From: CAYPQL01 sp964412905
Lineage (GTDB): Bacteria; Patescibacteriota; Minisyncoccia; JAHIHE01; JAGLIN01
Length of the DNA: 12,366 bases
Assembly (NCBI GenBank): GCA_964412905.1
Contig: CAYPQL010000037.1
Span: forward strand, 1 to 12,366
Direction of reading: 5' to 3'
The translations under genes and the position numbers were made by a program. Positions 7,653-12,366 of the stretch are shown here, in pieces. Within the stretch, counting starts at the first letter, position 1, and every line of letters begins with the position of its first letter. The notes under the pieces were generated by a model that was not told where the DNA came from, searched no databases, and saw only the letters and a list, made by a program, of their open reading frames with translations.

Positions 7653-8510
7653 CTATGCATTATAACTATTTTTTAACTTCTTCACTCTTTTTGGCAATTT
7701 TTTATCTTCAGATTTTAATTTTCGCCCAAGCTTTTTTATATCTTCTTCCGGCAACAAAGCTTCCAGATAAATTCCGCTTTTAGCAAGCATGTCGCGCATA
7801 TTTTGATTGTTCTTCACATGCTCGAAAGTGATTGGCATTTCGCCTTTTAATTCCTGATCTTTTTTTACATTAAAACTCGTAATCTCACTTGCCAAGTCTT
7901 TAGCCTTAATTGTTACTTTCGGCAAAAAATCCGCCAGCGGTCTTTTATCCGGCACGCCAAGTTTCTTTTTCATATCCTGAGTATTATATCCGCCGAACAA
8001 AGCTTGATCACCTTTGCTTCGGATTCTGGCAAATCCCTGTCCGTCAACGCCCCGCTCAAACAAAACGCCGGAGAGTTCCCTTTCAGAGATTGAAAGTTTT
8101 TCCCTTGCATGCAAGCGCTCCCATTGCGCCAAGCGCTGTTCTACGATTTCCTGCTTTCTGGTTTGGACGGCAAAATAAGTCATCGCGAAAGCAATCTCAT
8201 CTTTTCGCGGATCGCCGTTTTGCGCGATAAGATAGCAAGCATAGCGGGTAAGCATAATATCAGCTATTTCTTTACTAGCTCCTTTGGGCATCGGAATCGT
8301 TTTCGTGGCGTCAGCAAAATGATCAGAAACTTTTTGCTTGGCGATTTCACAGGCTATTTTTGCCTTATTTATGACATTTTCAAAATTCTCCCATCTTTCA
8401 TATCCCAAAAGTCCCTGCAATTCTCTGGCATACCAAAACTCCACCCCATCTTTCTCGTGAGCGCAATCCTCAAAGTTTTTATGCAATCTAACGATCAGTT
8501 GTTTTTCCAT
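7653..8510 (-). CDS. dinD: DNA damage-inducible protein D (DinD)
   Basis: In E. coli DinD is SOS-induced and counteracts RecA-DNA filaments. This 285-residue protein matches the family's length and most diagnostic segments: EFWYARELQGLLGY (24-37), the WxNF motif at 40-43, KVSDHFADATK (60-70), IADIMLTRYACYLIAQNGDPRK (from 82), TYFAVQTRKQE (111-121) and the RSKGDQALFGGY region. The N-terminal part is the BRO/antirepressor-like domain; the C-terminal tail is Lys-rich. The ATG at 8510 fits the family start. No LexA-type box is visible upstream, so damage regulation cannot be assumed. It lies between greA and a broken restriction-modification gene; dinD genes often travel in accessory DNA, and here it marks the edge of the island. 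Confidence 0.9.
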   Translation of the reverse strand: MEKQLIVRLHKNFEDCAHEKDGVEFWYARELQGLLGYERWENFENVINKAKIACEIAKQKVSDHFADATKTIPMPKGASKEIADIMLTRYACYLIAQNGDPRKDEIAFAMTYFAVQTRKQEIVEQRLAQWERLHAREKLSISERELSGVLFERGVDGQGFARIRSKGDQALFGGYNTQDMKKKLGVPDKRPLADFLPKVTIKAKDLASEITSFNVKKDQELKGEMPITFEHVKNNQNMRDMLAKSGIYLEALLPEEDIKKLGRKLKSEDKKLPKRVKKLKNSYNA

Positions 8511-8526
8511 AGATTCATTTTGTTAG

Positions 8527-8555
8527 ATATTAAACTATTCAATTATTTTCCACAA
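8527..8555 (-). promoter_or_regulatory. Weak candidate promoter for dinD
   Basis: Minus strand TTGTGG (8555-8550), 17-base spacer, TAATAT (8532-8527). The boxes match consensus at three and four of six positions, and the leader would be only about 10 bases. It overlaps the end of the restriction-modification remnant. Confidence 0.25.
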
Positions 8556-8691
8556 TCCCAATCTCCTCTTCCGTTAAATTATAAAGTTTATACACCATCT
8601 CACCCGCCCCGCATTTAATTTATTACAGTGCGGGGTCAATCTCCCTCCCCAATTCCATTGTATTCGCATTTGGATTTTCTTTTTTCTTTTT
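8539..8691 (-). pseudogene. 3' remnant of a type IIG restriction-modification gene, broken by a repeat
   Basis: Minus strand reads KKKENPNANTMELGREID, then a 33-bp insertion with stop codons, then EMVYKLYNLTEEEIGIVENN and a TGA stop. With the insertion removed, 27 of 38 residues match the C-terminus of the intact gene ending at 11777 (KKKDNPKADTGELEGEID, EMVYELYSLTEEEVGIVEGK). Homology stops at about 8691, right beside the terminator of the STAS-like gene. Only the tail of the gene survives, so it is non-functional. It is a separate, diverged paralogue rather than a recent duplicate, given the scattered substitutions. Confidence 0.85.
8603..8635. repeat. 33-bp palindromic insertion in the restriction-modification remnant
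   Basis: Minus strand CCCCGCACTG...AAATGCGGGGCGGG, with CCCCGCA and TGCGGGG as arms. The insertion boundaries are set by comparison with the intact paralogue (ATTGA before, TGAGATGG after). At 33 bp it keeps the frame but introduces TAA stops, showing how this repeat class can kill a gene where others remain in frame. Confidence 0.75.
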
Positions 8692-8700
8692 TTATACAAA

Positions 8701-8730
8701 TTAAGCCCATCCAAACTATAGACGGGCTTA
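8701..8730 (-). terminator. Rho-independent terminator of the ATPase/STAS unit
   Basis: Minus strand TAAGCCCGTC, 9-base loop, GATGGGCTTA, then ATTTGTAT. The stem is 10 bp in minus-strand RNA with one G-U pair, which would be an A-C mismatch on the plus strand, supporting use in the minus direction. The T-run is weak. It begins 23 bases after the STAS-like stop. Confidence 0.65.
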
Positions 8731-8753
8731 ATAAATAATTAATTTTAATTAAA

Positions 8754-9023
8754 CTACAATGCTTTAACCGCCTCTAATGTATCTTTGATTAGTTTATTTT
8801 CTTCAATTCCTTTAAATTCAATCTTTTTATCTTTATACATATCCTTTAAATCCTTCACAAATTCATCGGCAAATGAGGGGGTCAAAATATCAACTTCGCT
8901 AAAATCCAAAACAATATTTCCTTCTGAACCGTTCACTATTTGCTTCACGCGCAAAACAGCCTCCTTGGCTGCAGGCCTGCTGTTTAATATTTTCCCGAAT
9001 TTTTTTAATTGTATTATAGTCAT
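8754..9023 (-). CDS. STAS-like protein, DUF4325 family
   Basis: An 89-residue soluble protein. KKFGKILNSRPAAKEA (7-22) and then IVLDFSEVDILTPSFADEFV (37-56) fit the DUF4325 pattern: beta strand, Asp, and the S-F-A-D-E turn where SpoIIAA-like STAS proteins carry their phosphorylated Ser. Ser50 is the equivalent candidate, but phosphorylation is not shown. The end, ENKLIKDTLEAVKAL, is an amphipathic helix. It starts 8 bases after the stop of the GHKL ATPase gene, so the two are almost certainly one transcript ended by the hairpin at 8701-8730. Pairing of a STAS-like protein with a GHKL ATPase resembles the anti-anti-sigma/anti-sigma kinase arrangement, but no sigma factor is nearby. Confidence 0.75.
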   Translation of the reverse strand: MTIIQLKKFGKILNSRPAAKEAVLRVKQIVNGSEGNIVLDFSEVDILTPSFADEFVKDLKDMYKDKKIEFKGIEENKLIKDTLEAVKAL

Positions 9024-9031
9024 ATTTTTAT

Positions 9032-9901
9032 CTACTTATAGTATATCATAAGTTGAGCTAAAGTTCCTAATATTTTGTTTCTTTTTGCCTCGGTTATGCC
9101 ATTTTCACCTACTATCACCAATCCTTCACCAGACTGAATAGCCAGCTTACCAGAAAAGTTATCAATTGTCCACTGCTGGATAAGTTTTAACCCATTCCCT
9201 CGAAGCTCTCCTATTCTGCCAGTATTCCCTCCTAATCCTTTTTTTATTGCTTCAATATCGGTTTTAAGACTGGGAAATGCTGCTTTTAAAGAACCTAAAA
9301 ATCCAACGCCGGGATCTCCTATCGCAATTTGTATTTTTTTCTTTTTTGGATAATTCTGAGCGACGATTATGCACCCACTTATATCAGTCGGCCAGCTTCC
9401 AAGGTTATGATCAAAGGCATTATTACCAAGTTCGCCAACTAAAGAAGTTGCTAATCTTGAGTCATATTCATTTAATCCAAAATTTTTAAACATCTCCATA
9501 AATCTTTCTAATTTCCCATCAAATTCATCTCTGTATTCGCAATGAGAAATTTCCTGAATGTTTAAATTGTAATTTTCCGGTATTTGTACTTTATTCAACA
9601 ATTCAAGTTCTTCCTTATATCCCAACTCACTCAAAATTTCGCAGAAATGCATCCGTTTTAAATATTTCAGCAATTCGCTGTTTTTGGGCAAAATAAGTTT
9701 TTTATTGTTTGCTGTGTGTCTTTCAATTAATAACAAACACAGTAAATCAGTAGTCCACGGATCCATAAATCCCACTTCCGATAAATCAATTTCTCCATCT
9801 TTAACAATTTGATCAATTACAGTATTTGCATTTTCAAAAAGAAAATTCATAGGTATATGTTCGTTATCTAATTTAATCATTCGCTTATTATATAATAACA
9901 T
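9032..9901 (-). CDS. GHKL-fold ATPase with N-terminal STAS-like region
   Basis: A 289-residue soluble protein. The C-terminal two thirds are a GHKL (histidine-kinase/MutL-type) ATP-binding domain: N-box ELGNNAFDH at 157-165 (Glu157, Asn161, His165), G1 box GDPGVG at 195-200 with Asp196, and a G2-like lid GNTGRIGELRGNGL at 225-238. No histidine dimerisation domain is present, so it is not an ordinary sensor kinase. Residues about 37-92 (IDLSEVGFMDPWTTDLL, then KKLILPKNSELLKYLKRM) have the strand-helix pattern of a STAS domain, making a STAS-ATPase fusion followed by a separate STAS-like gene. Its role is unknown: switch kinase, ATP-dependent scaffold or antiphage sensor are all possible. Met8 (ATG at 9880) is an alternative start, as a -10-like TATAAT lies at 9892-9887. 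Confidence 0.8.
   Translation of the reverse strand: MLLYNKRMIKLDNEHIPMNFLFENANTVIDQIVKDGEIDLSEVGFMDPWTTDLLCLLLIERHTANNKKLILPKNSELLKYLKRMHFCEILSELGYKEELELLNKVQIPENYNLNIQEISHCEYRDEFDGKLERFMEMFKNFGLNEYDSRLATSLVGELGNNAFDHNLGSWPTDISGCIIVAQNYPKKKKIQIAIGDPGVGFLGSLKAAFPSLKTDIEAIKKGLGGNTGRIGELRGNGLKLIQQWTIDNFSGKLAIQSGEGLVIVGENGITEAKRNKILGTLAQLMIYYK
9887..9892 (-). promoter_or_regulatory. Candidate -10 box for the ATPase/STAS unit
   Basis: Minus strand TATAAT, a perfect -10 hexamer, lies 6 bases before the ATG of Met8 of the ATPase gene. The -35 region is a T-run without a good match. If used, the mRNA would start at or next to that ATG, favouring a leaderless start at 9880 over 9901. Confidence 0.3.
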
Positions 9902-10030
9902 ATTTTAGAAAAAAAGCACGAGCTGTTTTCACAGTAACGACAATCCCGATTATTTCTATTCCGCCGCTTTTTTTGCGGTTTTGTGGAAATGTATGGTTTG
10001 GTTTGGGAGGTTTGAAGTATGGAAAAAGGT

Positions 10031-10285
10031 CTATCTTAAAATTCTAGCCTAGGCTAGAAAAGTCAGTTAGGAGAAAATGGAAAAATGTGTGGTTTGATTA
10101 CGAGATGAATTATTTTAAATCATCGTAGGGGTAAACCTGTGTGTTTACCCTGATTATGTGTGTCTGCCTCTGATACGGGATAAATTCTGTCCTGTCGCAT
10201 ATTCGGGGCAGGCGCACAGGCCAGCCCCTACGATGCGTTCGTTTGGGGGTTTGTTTTTTAGGGGTTTGATTATGTTTAGTGATAA
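10031..10285. repeat. Palindrome-headed element, copy B, interrupted by a nested insertion
   Basis: It opens with CTATCTTA and the perfect 18-bp palindrome TTCTAGCCTAGGCTAGAA (10042-10059), a decayed version of the head of copy A. It then shares AAAAATGTGTGGTTTGATT (10081-10099), ATCATCG, and, beyond the nested insertion, CGTTTGGG (10240-10247) and TTTGATTATGTTTAGTGATAA-like sequence. Same orientation as copy A. As with copy A, it lies 3' of a minus-strand gene set. Confidence 0.6.
10121..10235. repeat. 115-bp insertion with 11-bp terminal inverted repeats
   Basis: CATCGTAGGGG (10121-10131) and CCCCTACGATG (10225-10235) are perfect inverses. Inside is a hairpin GGGTAAAC-CTGTGT-GTTTACCC and a GC-rich stretch containing GGGGCAGGCGCACAGGCCAG. 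Copy A lacks it: there CATCG is followed directly by TTTGGG. The CATCG/CGATG ends may include target sequence. No protein is encoded; it looks like a miniature inverted-repeat element. Confidence 0.65.
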
Positions 10286-10300
10286 TTTCATTATAACAAA

Positions 10301-10320
10301 AATCGCCGTGAATGGCGATT
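10301..10320 (-). terminator. Terminator of the protease unit
   Basis: Minus strand AATCGCC-ATTCAC-GGCGATT, preceded by an A-run and followed by TTTG, a 7-bp stem extended by A-T pairs on both sides. It lies about 40 bases after the stop of the 63-residue gene. A long T-run on the plus side would let it work in both directions. Confidence 0.75.
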
Positions 10321-10360
10321 TTTTTAAATTTTTTTTCTTTTTAACTATTTTTTGCAAGAG

Positions 10361-10552
10361 CTATGATGAAGTATATGTATGCGGTTCAGATTCGTTGATT
10401 TCCAATACTATGCGTCTTAACTCGGCAATTTCGTCTATTTCATCAACAGTTGCTTCCTGTTGATTCACACCTAAAGACTGAATATTTTTTTGAGATAAAT
10501 TTATTCTCTTAAGCTCCTTATAAATTATTTCAAAATTATTAGTTTTGACCAT
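10361..10552 (-). CDS. Small 63-residue protein, partner of the protease gene
   Basis: Not recognised. It is acidic in the second half and predicted mostly helical: residues 6-20 (NFEIIYKELKRINLS) and 33-53 (EATVDEIDEIAELRRIVLEI) have heptad-like spacing of Ile, Leu and Val that could form a coiled coil. No Cys, membrane segment or signal peptide. The ATG is 5 bases after the stop of the protease gene, which strongly suggests translational coupling and a shared transcript, ended by the hairpin at 10301-10320. Possible roles are adaptor, inhibitor or substrate-delivery factor for the protease, all inferred from position. Confidence 0.6.
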   Translation of the reverse strand: MVKTNNFEIIYKELKRINLSQKNIQSLGVNQQEATVDEIDEIAELRRIVLEINESEPHTYTSS

Positions 10553-10557
10553 ATATT

Positions 10558-11709
10558 TTATACTATTACTTTTTTAGTTTGAGCTTCAATCTCTCGTCTT
10601 AATTCCGATAAATTATTTTCTGTTTGACAATTTTGACATTTATATTTATTATCATTCGGAAATTCAACACAACCATTTTGTAGCGCCTGCTTTTTATCTA
10701 AGCTGGCTTGAATTTTTGAATGTTTTTTACAATTGCTGCACTCAAAATCTATAATAACATTTGCTATATTTTTCGGATTTTGTTGCGGAACATTTTGAGC
10801 TATAAAACGATAAATTTGAGAATTTTGAGTTTCAAACACTTTATAAATCGCAGTCGCAAAAGTCATTTGTAAAAGAGTATAATATCTTGTTATCGCCTCA
10901 TCTAAATTTTGATTTTTAGTATAATCCGTTATCTTTACCCTCATCTCGTCAAGGTCTTTTAATTTAATTGATCTCCCATGTGTTTTCCAGTGTCCATGAT
11001 TACACAAGTCTTGAGCTATTCTTTTGGCTCTTGCTTCTTTTTCTTCGATAGTTACTGGTTTTTGATTTTTTGAGTGAACATCCCAATTTTTGAATTTATA
11101 TTTAACAAGCCATTTCTTAACTAAATCCTCTGCAAATTTTAATGCATTCTCTGCATTTTCAATTTCACCAGGAGATATGCCTTGTAAAATAGGTATATAG
11201 GCTTTATTTAACACTCCCGTGTCTTCTATTTCTTTTTTAATCTTGTTTAATCCTTCTATAAGGGCGTGAGCAGAAAAATGTTTCCCTTGCCAGTTTAGCT
11301 GTGCGTCTATTGGACCTAAGGCAGAAAGCGAACCCATTAAAATTTCATCACCAGACATAGCAATGATTGTGCCCGCGCTTTTTGCCCATCCCGGTATTAT
11401 AATTCCTACTTCGTCATATTTGCTGTGCAGTAATCTTACAATATCCTCCGCCACTTCACCAGAGCCGCCTGGAGTTTCAATAATTATATCTATTTTATTT
11501 CCTTTTAAATTTGATAATTGATCGCTAATTGGCAATAAGTCTGCGTAATTTATTGAAATAGCATCAACTCTCTTATTTAGATCTGCGGCGTAAACCAAAA
11601 TATCTCTATTACCTCTGAGCTCAGAGATTAGTTTAAGCTGTTTTTTGCGCTCAGCAGTTAATTCTGGAAAACTTAATTGCTTATCTAAATATTCACTATA
11701 AATACCCAT
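10558..11709 (-). CDS. SDH-family serine protease (ClpP/crotonase fold) with C-terminal zinc ribbon
   Basis: A 383-residue cytoplasmic protein of the serine dehydrogenase proteinase type (Pfam SDH_sah). IIIETPGGSGEVAEDIVRLL (75-94) carries the oxyanion glycines, and IIPGWAKSAGTIIAMSGDEI (104-123) holds the predicted nucleophile Ser111. SALGPIDAQL (129-138) completes the family signature. No signal peptide or membrane segment is present, unlike the related SppA and membrane-bound NfeD/ClpP-class proteases. Residues 140-310 are helical and of unknown role. A zinc ribbon closes the protein, with ECSNC (Cys324, Cys327) and KCQNC (Cys358, Cys361); it could bind nucleic acid or protein. A good promoter precedes it, a 63-residue gene follows after 5 bases, and a restriction-modification gene lies upstream. 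The proteolytic activity is inferred from family motifs only. Confidence 0.85.
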   Translation of the reverse strand: MGIYSEYLDKQLSFPELTAERKKQLKLISELRGNRDILVYAADLNKRVDAISINYADLLPISDQLSNLKGNKIDIIIETPGGSGEVAEDIVRLLHSKYDEVGIIIPGWAKSAGTIIAMSGDEILMGSLSALGPIDAQLNWQGKHFSAHALIEGLNKIKKEIEDTGVLNKAYIPILQGISPGEIENAENALKFAEDLVKKWLVKYKFKNWDVHSKNQKPVTIEEKEARAKRIAQDLCNHGHWKTHGRSIKLKDLDEMRVKITDYTKNQNLDEAITRYYTLLQMTFATAIYKVFETQNSQIYRFIAQNVPQQNPKNIANVIIDFECSNCKKHSKIQASLDKKQALQNGCVEFPNDNKYKCQNCQTENNLSELRREIEAQTKKVIV

Positions 11710-11733
11710 ATGTTTATTTTAATGTGTAATTTT

Positions 11734-11763
11734 ATTTTAACATATTATTTATAAAAAAGTCAA
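11734..11763 (-). promoter_or_regulatory. Sigma-70-type promoter for the protease unit
   Basis: Minus strand: -35 TTGACT (11763-11758), 18-base spacer, -10 TAAAAT (11739-11734). It lies between the restriction-modification stop and the protease ATG at 11709, giving a leader of about 18 bases with no Shine-Dalgarno sequence. It means the protease unit can be expressed apart from the upstream gene. Confidence 0.65.
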
Positions 11764-11776
11764 TTTTTTCATTTTT

Positions 11777-12366
11777 TTATTTTCCCTCTACAATCCCAAC
11801 CTCCTCCTCCGTTAAACTATACAACTCATAAACCATCTCATCAATCTCCCCCTCCAACTCCCCCGTGTCCGCTTTTGGATTGTCTTTTTTCTTTTTTAGA
11901 ATTTGATCAACGAGATTAATAAATGGTTTTTGTTGTTGTTTTGACACATTTGGAATAGGAATTTTTTCAATTGTTTTATTGCTAACCTGCAAATATCCTC
12001 CTGCTAAAGTCAATGAATTAAAATAAGCTCTATACCAGAACGAAACCAATTTTGAATTTAAAATAGCCAATATAAATTTCAAATCAAATTTATTGTCCGT
12101 GTTTTCTAGGATGATAGTTGTTGATTTTCCTGCGATATACTCACCTTCGTCATAAAAACACTCTAATTGTTTTGTCATGCCAGCAATAATAATTTTATTA
12201 GAATTAGCTTGTTTATATCTGTTTAAATTTATTTTCTTTAAATCGTCATTTAAAATAATTGGTTCTTTATATCCATTTTTAATATATTGCGTTTTTTTCT
12301 TCCCCCACAAACTTAAATATCTATCAATTGTACCAGTGTTAATTAGTTTCTTAAAATCCTTTTTAA
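11777..12366 (-). CDS. C-terminal part of a type IIG / Eco57I-like restriction-modification protein (5' end outside window)
   Basis: The frame is open to the window edge, so a TTG at 12310 should not be taken as the start; 195 codons are visible. Residues read like the TaqI-type target-recognition and C-terminal region of class N6-adenine methyltransferases and single-chain RM proteins: FILAILNSKLVSFWYRAYF, then GGYLQVSNKTIEKIPIPNV, and a final helical tail with LVDQILKKKKDNPKA and EIDEMVYELYSLTEEEVGIVEGK-like residues. The LNSKL...GGYL...IPIP signature is characteristic. Methyltransferase catalytic motifs and any nuclease domain would lie outside the window, so methyltransferase alone versus combined restriction-methylation cannot be decided. 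It is the leading gene of the island's right side, and a paralogous tail is left at 8539-8691. Confidence 0.85.
   Translation of the reverse strand, partial: KKDFKKLINTGTIDRYLSLWGKKKTQYIKNGYKEPIILNDDLKKINLNRYKQANSNKIIIAGMTKQLECFYDEGEYIAGKSTTIILENTDNKFDLKFILAILNSKLVSFWYRAYFNSLTLAGGYLQVSNKTIEKIPIPNVSKQQQKPFINLVDQILKKKKDNPKADTGELEGEIDEMVYELYSLTEEEVGIVEGK

Larger units (their letters stand above)
9902..10360. other. Gene-free interval between the ATPase and protease units
   Basis: It holds 459 bases without a credible gene. From left to right: about 130 bases with only a weak hairpin (CCGC, seven T, GCGG at 9964-9978) and a sequence like the ATGTGTGGTTTGATT motif at about 9987-10000; then the palindrome-headed element copy B with a nested insertion (10031-10285); then a terminator (10301-10320) and AT-rich sequence. 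The longest frames in it translate repeat DNA and have no protein-like character. Confidence 0.7.

Noticed and set aside
8109..8618. A 169-codon plus-strand frame opposite dinD
   Set aside because: It is the shadow of the well-supported dinD gene, and its translation has no recognisable motif.
10154..10357. A 67-codon minus-strand frame between the ATPase and protease units
   Set aside because: Its second half is translated from the 115-bp inverted-repeat insertion and its first half from the T-rich terminator region; no protein-like pattern.
11777..12310. Taking the TTG at 12310 as the start of the RM protein
   Set aside because: The frame stays open to the window edge with plausible protein sequence, so the gene is cut rather than short.

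Overview
The window is AT-rich, densely packed DNA in which every supported gene lies on the minus strand. It most likely comes from a Candidate Phyla Radiation (Patescibacteria, probably Parcubacteria-like) bacterium. The grounds are indirect. MurF has a multi-span membrane N-terminus, LysRS has an unusual motif-2 loop, and no start codon is preceded by a recognisable Shine-Dalgarno sequence. Palindromic repeats occur between genes and also in frame inside conserved genes. The standard genetic code fits: no in-frame TGA is seen, and all twelve intact stop codons are TAA or TAG. No marker gene fixes the taxon.

Core half (1-7.4 kb). Read along the minus strand from 7.36 kb down, the order is greA, lysS, a small nucleoside-deoxyribosyltransferase-like gene, serS, a GIY-YIG nuclease, an alpha/beta hydrolase and murF (cut by the window edge). 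greA has its own promoter and a strong terminator. lysS starts a second unit from a good TTGACT-N17-TATTAT promoter, and the short gaps behind it suggest that lysS, the transferase-like gene and serS are co-transcribed. The nuclease, hydrolase and murF are separated by repeat-filled gaps. Palindromes or tandem heptamers are read through in frame in murF, the hydrolase and serS, and one supplies the C-terminus of the transferase-like protein.

Accessory half (7.5-12.4 kb). This part looks like a small defence or stress island. From the right edge leftwards it holds: (1) the C-terminal part of a type IIG/Eco57I-like restriction-modification protein; (2) a separately promoted two-gene unit, with an SDH-family (ClpP/crotonase-fold) serine protease carrying a C-terminal zinc ribbon and a 63-residue partner, closed by a terminator; (3) a two-gene unit made of a GHKL ATPase with an N-terminal STAS-like region and a DUF4325 STAS-like protein, also closed by a terminator; (4) a 3' remnant of a second restriction-modification gene of the same type, broken by a 33-bp palindromic insertion; (5) dinD. 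Two diverged copies of one palindrome-headed element (7515-7645 and 10031-10285) lie directly 3' of dinD and of the protease unit. The second copy carries a nested 115-bp insertion.

The genes of the left half serve translation, transcript cleavage and peptidoglycan synthesis. The right half combines a DNA modification protein, a cytoplasmic protease, an ATPase/STAS switch pair and a RecA-modulating damage protein. The protease unit and the ATPase/STAS pair are the best candidates for an undescribed system. Any functional link between them is inferred from position only.
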